A DNA stretch of 42,330 bases from Agrococcus sp. Its GTDB lineage: Bacteria > Actinomycetota > Actinomycetes > Actinomycetales > Microbacteriaceae. The notes beneath the pieces are model-generated. The model searched no databases. It saw only the letters and a list, made by a program, of their open reading frames with translations, and was not told where the DNA came from. Made by a program: the position numbers and the translations under genes. The stretch lies in contig JAPSIA010000012.1 in NCBI GenBank assembly GCA_031179215.1, forward strand, positions 1-42,330, written 5' to 3'. Each line of letters starts with the position of its first letter. Within the stretch, counting starts at the first letter, position 1. Below, piece by piece: positions 1 to 7,675 of the stretch.

Positions 1-816
1 GGCGGGGGCCCCGCGGGCCTGCGCGCCGCGCTCGAGCTCGCGCAGCTCGGGCACGACGTGACGCTGCTCGAGCGCGACGAGCGGCTCGGCGGGCAGCTGC
101 GGCGCGCGGCGCGCGTGCCCGGCCGCGCCTCGGTCTCGCTGCTCGCCGCGGATCTCGAGCGCGACGCCCGCGCCGCGGGCGTCGCGCTGCGGCTCGGCGA
201 GGAGGCCACGGTCGCGTCCATCAGCGCGACGGCGCCAGACGGCGTCGTGCTCGCCACGGGCGCAATCGCCCCCTCGGGCACCGCGCTCGCCGTCGACGCG
301 GCCTTCGACGGCGCGCGCCCCGCGACGGTCGACGCGTGGACGGCCATGGACGATCCCGCCGCGCTCGGCGAGCGCGTGCTCGTCGTCGACGACGACGGCA
401 CCGCGCACGCCTCCGGCGTCCTGCTGCACCTCGTCGCGAGCGGCGCGCGCGTGCAGGTCGTGACCCCCTTCGAGCAGCTGCTGCCGCACGTCGGCACCGG
501 CTACGAGCGGCAGCTCGTGCTGCGCACCCTCGCCGAGGGCGCCTTCGACCGCGTCACGAGCGCGCGCGTGCGCGCGACCGGCGCGGGCTTCGCGGCCGTC
601 GACGTCCTCACGGGCGCCGCGACCCCGCTCGCGGCGCCGACGGCGATCGTCGCGCTCACCCCGAGGCGCTCGGTCGGCCTCGGCGCCGTCGACGCCGAGG
701 AGCTCGAGGCGGCGCTCGGCGTGCCGGTCCGGCTCATCGGCGATGCGCTCGCGCCGCGCGGCATCGACGCGGCGATCGCCGAGGCGTGGCGGCTCGCGCT
801 CTCGACGGCGACCTGA
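1..816 (+). CDS. NADH:flavin oxidoreductase (Old Yellow Enzyme / dienoyl-CoA reductase type), C-terminal part
   Basis: The gene is cut by the left edge; the frame is open from base 1 to a TGA at 814-816 (271 codons). The first residues are a dinucleotide-binding turn (GGGPAGLRAA) followed by an E-R-D/GGQL pattern, as in the FAD/NAD(P)-binding C-terminal half of 2,4-dienoyl-CoA reductase-like enzymes, in which an N-terminal FMN barrel is fused to this domain. A second nucleotide-binding region (RVLVVDDDGTAHASG) starts near residue 123, and the end carries the usual GDALAPRGIDAAIAEA segment. The catalytic barrel and the Fe-S cysteines lie outside the window, so substrate cannot be judged. It probably reduces an activated C=C bond. 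A GTG at 58 would give a false internal start. The family is fairly sure, the exact reaction is not. Confidence 0.8.
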   Translation, partial: GGGPAGLRAALELAQLGHDVTLLERDERLGGQLRRAARVPGRASVSLLAADLERDARAAGVALRLGEEATVASISATAPDGVVLATGAIAPSGTALAVDAAFDGARPATVDAWTAMDDPAALGERVLVVDDDGTAHASGVLLHLVASGARVQVVTPFEQLLPHVGTGYERQLVLRTLAEGAFDRVTSARVRATGAGFAAVDVLTGAATPLAAPTAIVALTPRRSVGLGAVDAEELEAALGVPVRLIGDALAPRGIDAAIAEAWRLALSTAT

Positions 817-888
817 CCCCTGGCAGCCGAGGCGCGGCTGCGCGATGCTGACGACGGGCGACCGCCCACGACGATGCGGAGGACGAGG

Positions 889-1332
889 ATGACGACGCTG
901 CTCAACCCCTACCTGGCCTTCGAGCGCGACGCGCGCGAAGCCATGAACTTCTACCACGGCGTGTTCGGCGGCGACCTCGTCGTGAGCACCTTCGCCGACG
1001 GCGGCATGCCGCACGAGCCCGTCGACGCGGAGCTCGTGATGCACGCGCAGCTGACGACGGGCGACGGCCACACGATCATGGCGAGCGACACGCCCTCGAC
1101 GATGGACGCGCCCGCGCGGGCTCAGCAGGTCTCGCTCTCGGGCGACGACGCGCACGCCCTCACGCGCTACTGGGAGGCGCTCGGCGAGGGCGCGACGATC
1201 CTCCAGCCGCTCGAGCGCGCGCCGTGGGGCGACACGTTCGGCATGCTCGCCGACCGCTGGGGCATCGTCTGGATGGTGAGCATCGCCCCGGCGACGGGCG
1301 GTGCGGGATCAGCGGAGTCCGAGCCCCGCTGA
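889..1332 (+). CDS. VOC-family (PhnB/glyoxalase-like) protein
   Basis: The protein has 147 residues and the single-domain PhnB-like fold of the vicinal oxygen chelate superfamily: an N-terminal NPYLAFERDAREAMNFYH strand-helix, a central H-x-Q segment (MHAQLTTGDG) and the C-terminal PWGDTFGMLADRWGI block typical of this group. Members are mostly uncharacterised; some resemble demethylmenaquinone methyltransferases or resistance proteins only in fold, so no reaction is assigned. I chose the ATG at 889 over the one at 874 because GGAGG at 878-882 sits at ribosome-binding distance from 889. The stop codon lies inside a hairpin shared with the converging small gene downstream. Confidence 0.8.
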   Translation: MTTLLNPYLAFERDAREAMNFYHGVFGGDLVVSTFADGGMPHEPVDAELVMHAQLTTGDGHTIMASDTPSTMDAPARAQQVSLSGDDAHALTRYWEALGEGATILQPLERAPWGDTFGMLADRWGIVWMVSIAPATGGAGSAESEPR

Positions 1333-1335
1333 TCC
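1306..1335. terminator. Hairpin between converging genes, overlapping the VOC stop codon
   Basis: GGATCAGCGG (1306-1315) pairs perfectly with CCGCTGATCC (1326-1335) around a 10-base loop. The right arm contains the TGA stop of the VOC gene. There is no T-tract. The position between a + gene and a - gene suggests a two-way terminator, which is inferred. Confidence 0.5.
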
Positions 1336-1344
1336 CCGCGCCGC

Positions 1345-1476
1345 TCAGCGCGAGTGGTCCGGCTCCTGGGGCGCGCCGCCCGAGGCGGTGTCCTCCTCCG
1401 TGGCGGGGTCGTGCTGGTCGGGCTCCGGCCGCTCCTGCTCGCGGCCCTGGGGGTCCTGCTGCTCCTGCTCGCTCAT
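1345..1476 (-). CDS. Small acidic, glutamine-rich hypothetical protein (43 aa)
   Basis: This reading frame starts at an ATG (1476-1474) preceded at the right distance by a strong ribosome-binding site, GGAAGGAG, on the minus strand. The product begins MSEQEQQDPQGREQE and ends PQEPDHSR; it is almost entirely E, D, Q, P, T, S and G with no hydrophobic core, so it should be disordered. A TAGAAC -10-like hexamer lies about 30 bases upstream (1511-1506). I recognise no family. It may be a real small gene or chance in GC-rich DNA; the good ribosome-binding site and its fit between a terminator hairpin and the thiolase promoter favour a gene. Confidence 0.5.
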   Translation of the reverse strand: MSEQEQQDPQGREQERPEPDQHDPATEEDTASGGAPQEPDHSR

Positions 1477-1543
1477 CGCGTCGCTCCTTCCGTCGGGTCC
1501 CTCCGTTCTAGCCGGTCCGACTGGGAGTCGCGCCGGAGCCTGC

Positions 1544-1578
1544 GCGAAGGTGCCCCTTCGCCCGGTCGCGACTACGCT
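1544..1578 (+). promoter_or_regulatory. Probable promoter of the thiolase gene with an inverted repeat at -35
   Basis: TACGCT at 1573-1578 fits the actinobacterial -10 pattern TAnnnT and is followed by GAAGGAG (1597-1603) before the ATG at 1609. A 7-bp inverted repeat, GCGAAGG (1544-1550) and CCTTCGC (1555-1561), covers the expected -35 position and could be an operator. Confidence 0.4.
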
Positions 1579-1608
1579 GGAGGCATCCCGACCTGCGAAG
1601 GAGCAGCC

Positions 1609-2787
1609 ATGCCCGAGACGATCATCGCCGGCTACGCCCGCACGCCGTTCGCCAAGTTCCTCGGCCAGCTCGCACAGACGCCGTCGACGGAGCTCGGCGC
1701 GCACGCCGCGAAGCACGCGCTCGCGAAGGCCGGGATCGAGCCCGGCGAGGTCGACGCCGTCATCGTCGGCCAGGTGCTGCAGGCGACCGTCGGCCAGAAC
1801 CCGCCCCGCCAGACCGCCGTCGCCGCTGGCGTCCCCATGACGGTGCCCGCGCTCGGCGTCAACGCCGTGTGCCTCTCGGGCACCGAGGCCATCGTCACCG
1901 GGCACCGCATGATCCAGCTCGGCGAGGCCGACGTCGTGCTCGCCGTCGGCCAGGAGTCGATGTCGCTCGCGCCGCATGCCGCCCCCGTGCGCTCGGGCAG
2001 CAAGTTCGGCGAGCTGCGGCTCATCGACACGATGCAGTTCGACGGGCTGACGGATGCGTTCGACCGCGTCGCGATGGGCGAGTCGACCGACGGGTTCAAC
2101 GAGCGGTTCGAGATCACGCGCGAGCAGCAGGACGAGTTCGCGGCAGCCTCCCACGCGCGGCTCGTGCGCGCGCAGGCCGACGGCACGCTCGACGACGAGA
2201 TCGTGCCGATCGAGGTGCGCGCCGGGCGCAAGGCCGTCACGGTCTCGGTCGACGACGGCGTGCGCGCCGAGACGACGGTCGAGTCGCTCGCGGCGCTGCG
2301 CCCCGCCTTCCGCGAGGACGGCTCGATCACCGCCGGCAACGCCTCCCAGATCACCGACGGCGCTGCCGCCGTCGTGCTCGTCTCGGGCGCCTACGCCGAC
2401 GAGCACGGCCTGTCGGGGCTCGCGAGGATCCGCTCGACGGGCTTCGTCGCGGGTCCCGACGTGTCGCTGCACTCCCAGCCCGCCGACGCGATCGCCCAGG
2501 CGCTCGAGCGCGCGGGGCTCAGCACCGACGACCTGCAGGCGATCGAGATCAACGAGGCCTTCGCCGCCGTCGGCGTCGCCTCGATCCGCCAGCTCGGCGT
2601 CGACCCCGAGATCGTCAACGCCAACGGCGGCGCGATCTCGCTCGGCCACCCCATCGGGGCCTCGGGCACGCGCGTGGTCGGCCACCTCGCGCGTCGGCTG
2701 CAGCAGCTCGGCTCGGGAGCCCTCGGCGCCTCGGGCATCTGCGGCGGCGGCGGGCAGGGCTCGGCGATCGTGCTCGAGGCCATCTGA
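1609..2787 (+). CDS. Acetyl-CoA C-acetyltransferase (thiolase)
   Basis: A 392-residue thiolase II-type enzyme that condenses two acetyl-CoA to acetoacetyl-CoA, or runs the reverse cleavage in fatty acid and ketone use. The three active-site elements are present at their usual places: nucleophilic Cys88 (NAVCLSGTEAI), His347 (GGAISLGHPIGASG) and the base Cys378 (SGICGGGGQG), close to the numbering of the Zoogloea enzyme (89, 348, 378). Length is normal. The ATG at 1609 has GAAGGAG six bases upstream; a longer upstream frame is rejected. It is a single-gene unit here, and the following flavin oxidoreductase has its own promoter. Acetyl specificity is inferred from length and motifs; a slightly different acyl preference is possible. 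Confidence 0.9.
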   Translation: MPETIIAGYARTPFAKFLGQLAQTPSTELGAHAAKHALAKAGIEPGEVDAVIVGQVLQATVGQNPPRQTAVAAGVPMTVPALGVNAVCLSGTEAIVTGHRMIQLGEADVVLAVGQESMSLAPHAAPVRSGSKFGELRLIDTMQFDGLTDAFDRVAMGESTDGFNERFEITREQQDEFAAASHARLVRAQADGTLDDEIVPIEVRAGRKAVTVSVDDGVRAETTVESLAALRPAFREDGSITAGNASQITDGAAAVVLVSGAYADEHGLSGLARIRSTGFVAGPDVSLHSQPADAIAQALERAGLSTDDLQAIEINEAFAAVGVASIRQLGVDPEIVNANGGAISLGHPIGASGTRVVGHLARRLQQLGSGALGASGICGGGGQGSAIVLEAI

Positions 2788-2852
2788 ACGGCTGAGCCGA
2801 CGACCGAGGCGCCGGCCTCGACCGCCCCGGGCCTCGGCTCGCGAGGCGGGCG

Positions 2853-2858
2853 TAGGCT
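2853..2858 (+). promoter_or_regulatory. -10 box for a leaderless flavin oxidoreductase gene
   Basis: TAGGCT ends six bases before the GTG start at 2865 and there is no Shine-Dalgarno sequence, so transcription should begin at or next to the start codon. A CCGAGGC (2804-2810) / GCCTCGG (2831-2837) inverted repeat just upstream may end the thiolase transcript. Confidence 0.5.
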
Positions 2859-2864
2859 GGTCGC

Positions 2865-3872
2865 GTGCGTCTCTCTGTGCTCGACCTCGCCCACGTCAAC
2901 CCCGGCGAGTCGGTCGGAGCGAGCCTCGCGGGCTCGGTCGAGCTCGCGCAGGCGGCCGAGCGGCTCGGCTTCGCGCGCGTCTGGTACGCCGAGCACCACA
3001 ACATGGCGACGATCGCCTCGAGCGCGACGAGCGTGCTCATCGCGCACGTCGCCGCGCACACGTCGACGATCCGCCTCGGCGCGGGCGGCGTCATGCTGCC
3101 CAACCACTCGCCGCTCGTGATCGCCGAGCAGTTCGGCACGCTCGCCGAGCTGCACCCTGGCCGCATCGACCTCGGGCTCGGGCGGGCGCCCGGCACGGAC
3201 CAGCGCACGTGGACGGCGCTGCGCCGCGACATCCGCGCCTCCGAGCACTTCCCCGAGGACGTCGTCGAGCTGCGGGGCTACCTCGCCGGCGAGCCCGTCG
3301 TCCCCGGCATCCAGGCGGTGCCCGGCCACGGCACGAAGGTGCCGCTGACGATCCTCGGCTCGTCGCTGTTCGGCGCCCAGCTCGCGGCCGCGCTCGGGCT
3401 GCCCTACGCCTTCGCCTCGCACTTCGCGCCCGACGCGCTGCACCAGGCCGTCGCGGTGTACCGCGAGCGCTTCGAGCCGAGCGAGCAGCTCGCGCAGCCC
3501 TACGTCATCGCGGGCATCAACGCCGTCGTCGCCGACTCGCGCGAGGAGGCGCTCGCGATGCAGCGCGAGGTCGCCCGCGCGCGCGTGCGCAGCCTCCTGC
3601 TGCGCGACAGCCCCATCGCGCGCACCGTGGGCGACGACGAGCTCGACGCCCTCGCCGCGAGCCCGCAGGGGGCGCACGTCGCGAAGATGATGCAGCACAC
3701 CGCGCTCGGCACGGGGGAGGAGGCGACGGCGACGCTGCGGCGCTTCCTCATCGAGGCGGATGCCGACGAGCTCATCATGGCCGTGCAGGGCACGACGCCG
3801 CAGCGCGTGCGCGCCCTCGAGCTGCTCGCCGAGGCCGGAGCGCTCGGCGAGGCGCCCGCGACCGAGCGGTAG
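2865..3872 (+). CDS. LLM-class flavin-dependent oxidoreductase
   Basis: 335 residues with the bacterial luciferase-like fold (group 2 / MsnO8-type). The signature WYAEHHNM lies at residues 40-47, followed by the [24 protein letters not shown] strand series and [11 protein letters not shown], which together shape the FMN-binding barrel. These enzymes use reduced FMN and oxygen on unknown small substrates; no substrate can be named here. The GTG start agrees with the [16 protein letters not shown] beginning normal for the family and with the leaderless -10 box. The TAG stop is built into a hairpin shared with the converging glycerate kinase gene. Confidence 0.88.
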   Translation: MRLSVLDLAHVNPGESVGASLAGSVELAQAAERLGFARVWYAEHHNMATIASSATSVLIAHVAAHTSTIRLGAGGVMLPNHSPLVIAEQFGTLAELHPGRIDLGLGRAPGTDQRTWTALRRDIRASEHFPEDVVELRGYLAGEPVVPGIQAVPGHGTKVPLTILGSSLFGAQLAAALGLPYAFASHFAPDALHQAVAVYRERFEPSEQLAQPYVIAGINAVVADSREEALAMQREVARARVRSLLLRDSPIARTVGDDELDALAASPQGAHVAKMMQHTALGTGEEATATLRRFLIEADADELIMAVQGTTPQRVRALELLAEAGALGEAPATER

Positions 3873-3891
3873 CGGCCGGCGGCGCTACCGC
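3866..3891. terminator. Shared hairpin containing the stop codons of both converging genes
   Basis: GCGGTAGCG (3866-3874) and CGCTACCGC (3883-3891) form a perfect 9-bp stem with an 8-base loop. The left arm contains the TAG of the flavin oxidoreductase (3870-3872), and the right arm contains the TAG of glycerate kinase read on the minus strand (3887-3885). A compact bidirectional terminator is the likely role; there is no T-tract. Confidence 0.55.
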
Positions 3892-5021
3892 GCGGGAGGG
3901 AGCGCGAGCCGCACGACCGAGGCCGCGGCTGCCTCGAGGAGGCCGGCGGCGCCCTGCTGGAGCTCGGCGAGCGACGCGGGCCCCGCCGCGAGCGAGAACG
4001 CCGGCACGCCCATCGCCTCGGCCGCCGCCGCGTCGACGGCGCCCGCGAGGACGCACAGCGGCACGTCGTGCCGCAGCGCGGTCGCGTGCACGACCGAGAC
4101 GACCTTCCCGCCCGCGGACTGCGCGTCGAAGCGCCCCTCTCCCGTCAGCACGAGCTCGGCCGACGCGACCGCCTCGTCGAGTCCCGCGAGGCCGGCGAAC
4201 CAGTCGCCGCCCGCGACGATCGAGCCGCCCGTGAGCGCGCGCAGCACGCTCGCGACGCCGCCAGCCGCCCCGGCGCCCGGCACGTCGGCGATGGTCGCGA
4301 GGGGCACGTCGAGCGCCGCGGCGCCGACGCGCGCGAGCCGATCGAGCGCGGCGTCGAGGAGCGCGACGTCGTCGGCGCCTGCGCCCTTCTGCGGCCCGAA
4401 GACGGCTGCAGCGCCGCGCGGGCCCGTGAGCGGCGCGTCGACGTCGGTCACGAACCGCCAGGTCGCCGCGCGGGCGCGCGCGTCGAGGCCGCTCGCGTCG
4501 AGGTGCGCGAGCGATCGGAGCCCGCCGCCGCCGGGTCCCACGAGCGCGCCCGAGGCATCCGTCAGCCGCACCCCGATGGCTGCGAGGAGCCCGGCGCCGC
4601 CGTCGGTCGTCGCCGAGCCGCCGAGCAGCAGCGTGATCTCGTCGGCACCCCGGTCGAGGGCGTCGAGCACGACGCGCCCGAGTCCGGCGGTCGACGCCCG
4701 CAGCGGCTGCAGCGGCGCATCCTCCACCTGCGGCAGGCCCGCGGCCTGCGCGAGCTCGATGACGGCGTGCGAGCCCTCGAGCGCCCAGCGCGCCCGCGTG
4801 GGCCTGCCGATCGCGTCGACCGTCTCGGTCACGACCTCCTCGCCGCCGCGCGCGAGCAGCGCGTCGAGGCTGCCCTCGCCGCCGTCGGCCATCGGCACGA
4901 GCACGACCTCGGCGCCCGGGCGCACCGAGCGGATGCCCCGCGCGGCGGCATCGCACGCCTCGGCGGCGGTCAGGCTGCCCTTGAACGCGTCGAAGGCGAC
5001 GACCGCCCGCAGCGCCGTCAC
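3885..5021 (-). CDS. glxK: Glycerate kinase (GlxK/GarK family)
   Basis: 378 residues of the glycerate kinase type I family, which phosphorylates D-glycerate, usually to 2-phosphoglycerate, feeding lower glycolysis. Family blocks are clear: FDAFKGSLTAAEA near the N terminus, PMADGGEGSLDALL, LLGGSATTDGGAGLLAAIG and VFGPQKGA. The GTG start (5021-5019) overlaps the TGA of the upstream amidotransferase in a GTGA junction, so the pair is translationally coupled, although I see no metabolic link between them. A frame running further upstream is open but belongs to the shadow of the amidotransferase. Gene symbol by family only. Confidence 0.88.
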   Translation of the reverse strand: MTALRAVVAFDAFKGSLTAAEACDAAARGIRSVRPGAEVVLVPMADGGEGSLDALLARGGEEVVTETVDAIGRPTRARWALEGSHAVIELAQAAGLPQVEDAPLQPLRASTAGLGRVVLDALDRGADEITLLLGGSATTDGGAGLLAAIGVRLTDASGALVGPGGGGLRSLAHLDASGLDARARAATWRFVTDVDAPLTGPRGAAAVFGPQKGAGADDVALLDAALDRLARVGAAALDVPLATIADVPGAGAAGGVASVLRALTGGSIVAGGDWFAGLAGLDEAVASAELVLTGEGRFDAQSAGGKVVSVVHATALRHDVPLCVLAGAVDAAAAEAMGVPAFSLAAGPASLAELQQGAAGLLEAAAASVVRLALPPAR

Positions 5022-5737
5022 CGCGCGATCCCGTAGCGCTCGGCGAAGCGGGCGAGGATGACCTGCGGCTGCTCCACGTGCGCCGCGTAGCCCGCGGCGA
5101 CGAGGTCGTCGACCTCGGCGGGGGAGAAGTAGCCGTGGTCGCGGTAGGCGCGGATGCGCTGCTCGAGGCCGTCGGCGTCGAGCTCGGGATGGAACTGCGT
5201 GCCGACGACGTGCTGCCCCACGCGCACCATGTGCACGCACGCGGCCGAGACCGCGAGCGTCGTGGCGCCCTCCGGAGCCTCGGCGATGCCCTCCTTGTGG
5301 CCGCCGAAGGCGGTGAAGGCGCGCGGCAGCCCGTCGGTGAGCCAGTCGTGGCCCACGAGGCTCAGCTCGACGGGCGCGACCGACTCGGCGATGCCGCGCA
5401 CCATCCGCCCGCCGAGCGCGTGCACGAGCGCGCCGAGGCCGAGGCACGCGCCGAGGTACGGGATGTCGTCGCGGATCACGCGCGCCGCGAGGTCGGTGAG
5501 CCACGCGACCGTCGCCGCGTGCACCGGCGCTCGCCCGTGCTCGTCGCTGAAGTTGGCCGGCCCGCCGCCGACGAGCACGGCATCGACACCGCCGAGGTCC
5601 ATCGCCGGTCGCTCGCGGTCGAGCCGCACCCGGCGGATGCGCGTCGCATCGAGGGCGCCGAAGCGCACCATGGCCTCGAGCTCGGCGTCGGCGACCTCGT
5701 CCTCGGGTCGCGACTGCACGATCAGGATCTGCCGCAC
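5018..5737 (-). CDS. Class I glutamine amidotransferase-like protein
   Basis: 239 residues forming a single GATase1 domain, as in stand-alone GMP-synthase-like amidotransferases of unknown acceptor. The catalytic triad is complete: Cys98 in GACLGLG, His183 and Glu185 in QFHPE. It should hydrolyse glutamine and pass on ammonia, or act as a gamma-glutamyl hydrolase-like enzyme; no synthase partner is encoded here. I chose the GTG at 5737 because it is preceded by GGAGTGGAGG on the minus strand and gives the standard beginning VRQILIVQSRPEDE. The in-frame ATG at 5815 would run into the glycosylase gene. It is first of a two-gene unit with glycerate kinase. Confidence 0.85.
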   Translation of the reverse strand: MRQILIVQSRPEDEVADAELEAMVRFGALDATRIRRVRLDRERPAMDLGGVDAVLVGGGPANFSDEHGRAPVHAATVAWLTDLAARVIRDDIPYLGACLGLGALVHALGGRMVRGIAESVAPVELSLVGHDWLTDGLPRAFTAFGGHKEGIAEAPEGATTLAVSAACVHMVRVGQHVVGTQFHPELDADGLEQRIRAYRDHGYFSPAEVDDLVAAGYAAHVEQPQVILARFAERYGIAR

Positions 5738-5786
5738 GGAACCTCCACTCCGGCTCGCGACGCGCTGCGCGCACCCGCCGCCCGCC

Positions 5787-6404
5787 TCATCGCCGCGCCT
5801 CGCCGGCCGCGCCATCGGTGCTCCACACGCCGCTCGAGCCGCGCCGGTGCGAGCCGACGAGGTGCGTGTCGACGATGCCGACGGCCTCCATGAGCGCGAA
5901 CATCGTCGTGGGGCCCACGTGCGCGAAGCCGCGGCGCTTGAGCTCCTTCGAGAGCGCGATCGACTCGGCGCTCTGCGTCGGCACGTCGGCGATCGTCACG
6001 GGAGCCGGCGTCGTCTCCGGCTGGAACGACCAGATGAGCGCCGGCAGGCCCTCCCCGTCCCGCAGCGCGACGGTCGCGCGCGCGTTCTGGATCGTCGCCT
6101 CGATCTTGCGCCGGTTGCGCACGATGCCCGCGTCGGCCAAGAGCCTCGCGACGTCCTCCTCGCCGAAGCGCGCGACCGCATCCGCCTCGAACCCGGCGAA
6201 CGCGGCGCGGAAGGCGGGGCGCTTGCGCAGGATCGTCGCCCACGAGAGCCCGGACTGGAACGCCTCGAGCGAGAGCCGCTCGAACAGGCCCGTCTCGTCG
6301 CGCACGGGCATGCCCCACTCGCGGTCGTAGTAGTCGCGCAGCAGCGGATCGCTCGCCGCCCACGCGGGCCTGGCGAGGCCGTCGTCGCCGACGAGGAGGC
6401 TCAT
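5787..6404 (-). CDS. tag: DNA-3-methyladenine glycosylase I
   Basis: 205 residues of the Tag family, which removes 3-methyladenine from alkylated DNA as the first step of base excision repair. Conserved blocks are YDREWGMPV (26-34), LSLEAFQSGLSW with Glu47 matching the catalytic Glu38 of the E. coli enzyme, ADAGIVRNRRKIEATIQNAR, and GFAHVGPTTMFALMEAVGIVD near the C terminus. Three of the four zinc ligands known from E. coli Tag are replaced: Cys4 by Pro13, His17 by Tyr26 and Cys179 by Ser, while His175 is kept (THLVGS). The fold must be stabilised without the zinc clamp. The ATG has no Shine-Dalgarno and sits seven bases after a -10 box. Confidence 0.88.
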   Translation of the reverse strand: MSLLVGDDGLARPAWAASDPLLRDYYDREWGMPVRDETGLFERLSLEAFQSGLSWATILRKRPAFRAAFAGFEADAVARFGEEDVARLLADAGIVRNRRKIEATIQNARATVALRDGEGLPALIWSFQPETTPAPVTIADVPTQSAESIALSKELKRRGFAHVGPTTMFALMEAVGIVDTHLVGSHRRGSSGVWSTDGAAGEARR

Positions 6405-6411
6405 GCGCTCC

Positions 6412-6455
6412 AGGCTAGCCGCGCTCCGCCTCCGTCCCGCGCACCCGCATAGGCT
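6412..6455. promoter_or_regulatory. Divergent leaderless promoters for tag and azlC
   Basis: TAGCCT on the minus strand (6417-6412) ends seven bases before the tag ATG, and TAGGCT on the plus strand (6450-6455) ends six bases before the azlC GTG. Neither start has a usable Shine-Dalgarno. The whole control region is only 57 bp, so the two promoters face away from each other across about 32 bp. Confidence 0.5.
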
Positions 6456-6461
6456 GGAGCG

Positions 6462-7223
6462 GTGCAGACGGAAGCGGTGGCTCGCGCGTGGCGCGAGGGC
6501 CTCTCGGTCGCCATCGCCACGAGCGCGTACGGGCTCTCGTTCGGCGCGCTGTCGATCGCGAGCGGCCTCGATGTGTGGCAGACGATCATGCTGAGCGCGC
6601 TCATGTTCTCCGGCGGCTCGCAGTTCGCCTTCATCGGCGTCATCGCCTCCGGCGGCGGCATCGCGGGCGTCGCGAGCGCGGCGATGCTGGGCCTCCGCAA
6701 CGCCCTGTACGGCATGAGCATGCGGCGCGTCGTGCAGCCGAGGCTCGCCATGGTGCCGCTCGCCGGGCACGTGACGATCGACGAGTCGACGGCCGTCGCG
6801 CTCGCCCAGTCGGAGCCGCGGGCGCAGCGCGTCGGCTTCTGGGTCACGGGCGTCGGCATCTACCTCGGGTGGAACCTCGCCACCGTCGCCGGAGCGCTGC
6901 TGGGCGACCTCATGGGCGACCCGAAGCAGTGGGGCCTCGACGCCGCCGCGGCCGCGGCGTTCGTCGGGCTGCTCTGGCCGCGGCTCAAGGCACGCCAGGC
7001 CGCCGCGGTCGCCGCAGCGAGCGCCGTGCTCGCGGCGGCCCTGCTGCCGGTGCTGCCGTCCGGCATGCCGGTCATCGTCGCGGCAGCCGTCGGCGTCGTC
7101 GTGGGGCTCACGAACTGGCTGGGCCCCAAGCACGCGTCGCGGCTGCCCGACGGTGGCGAGGGGCACGCGCGGGCCGCGCGTGCCGACGGCGCGGGTCGGG
7201 GCGCGGGGGAGGCTGCCCCGTGA
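6462..7223 (+). CDS. azlC: AzlC-family branched-chain amino acid exporter, large subunit
   Basis: 253 residues, hydrophobic, with the AzlC hallmarks SAYGLSFGALSIASGLDVWQ, SALMFSGGSQFAFIGV and the LGLRNALYGMSM loop. With AzlD it forms a two-component exporter of branched-chain and related amino acids in the cytoplasmic membrane (BrnFE in Corynebacterium exports isoleucine, leucine, valine and methionine). About seven membrane segments can be recognised. The C-terminal 25 residues are a polar Arg/Gly/Ala tail. The GTG start is leaderless. It ends in a GTGA overlap with azlD. Exported substrate is inferred from the family. Confidence 0.87.
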   Translation: MQTEAVARAWREGLSVAIATSAYGLSFGALSIASGLDVWQTIMLSALMFSGGSQFAFIGVIASGGGIAGVASAAMLGLRNALYGMSMRRVVQPRLAMVPLAGHVTIDESTAVALAQSEPRAQRVGFWVTGVGIYLGWNLATVAGALLGDLMGDPKQWGLDAAAAAAFVGLLWPRLKARQAAAVAAASAVLAAALLPVLPSGMPVIVAAAVGVVVGLTNWLGPKHASRLPDGGEGHARAARADGAGRGAGEAAP

Positions 7224-7534
7224 CGCTCTGGCACCTCATCCTGCTGGCGTCGATCGCCGTGCTCGCGATCAAGCTCCTCGGCTACGCGGTGCCCCCGCGG
7301 CTGTTCGAGAAGCCGCGGCCGCGCCGCACGCTCGAGCTGCTCACGGTCTCGCTGCTCGCGGGGCTCGTCGCGGTGCAGACGCTCGGCGGCGACGCGGGCC
7401 TCGTGCTCGACGCCCGCATCCCCGCGGTGCTCGTGGCGGCCGGCCTGTTCGCCGTGCGCGCGCCCTTCATCGTCGCGGTCGCGGCCGCCGCGGCGGTCGC
7501 CGCGCTGCTCCGGCAGGTCGCCGGGTTCGCGTGA
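7220..7534 (+). CDS. azlD: AzlD-family branched-chain amino acid exporter, small subunit
   Basis: 104 residues with three to four predicted membrane segments and the family pattern LLGYAVPPRLFEKPRPRRTL followed by a hydrophobic run to the C terminus. It starts at the GTG of a GTGA junction with azlC, so it is made by translational coupling and should assemble one-to-one with AzlC. Length is normal for AzlD. A much longer frame passing through azlC in another phase is a shadow and is not used. Confidence 0.85.
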   Translation: MTLWHLILLASIAVLAIKLLGYAVPPRLFEKPRPRRTLELLTVSLLAGLVAVQTLGGDAGLVLDARIPAVLVAAGLFAVRAPFIVAVAAAAAVAALLRQVAGFA

Positions 7535-7624
7535 GCCCCGCGCGCGCCGCGCATTCGCTAGGGTGGGCGCTCAGGCGGCGTCCGCCCGCAGCGCCAGCGC
7601 GTGCTCGGGACCAGGCGCCGTCGC

Positions 7625-7630
7625 TATGCT
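7625..7630 (+). promoter_or_regulatory. Probable -10 box of the garA–merR operon
   Basis: TATGCT at 7625-7630 is the best -10 match in the 141-bp gap after azlD. GTGGAGGAA follows before the garA ATG at 7676, so this transcript would have a normal leader of about 40 bases. Confidence 0.4.
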
Positions 7631-7675
7631 GAACGTCCCGCCAGCGTTGCTGGCACCATCGCGTGGAGGAAGCGC

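Noticed and set aside
5738-5815. Longer N terminus for the amidotransferase starting at ATG 5815
   Set aside because: It overlaps the glycosylase gene, encodes an unrelated Arg/Gly-rich leader and lacks the ribosome-binding site found before GTG 5737.
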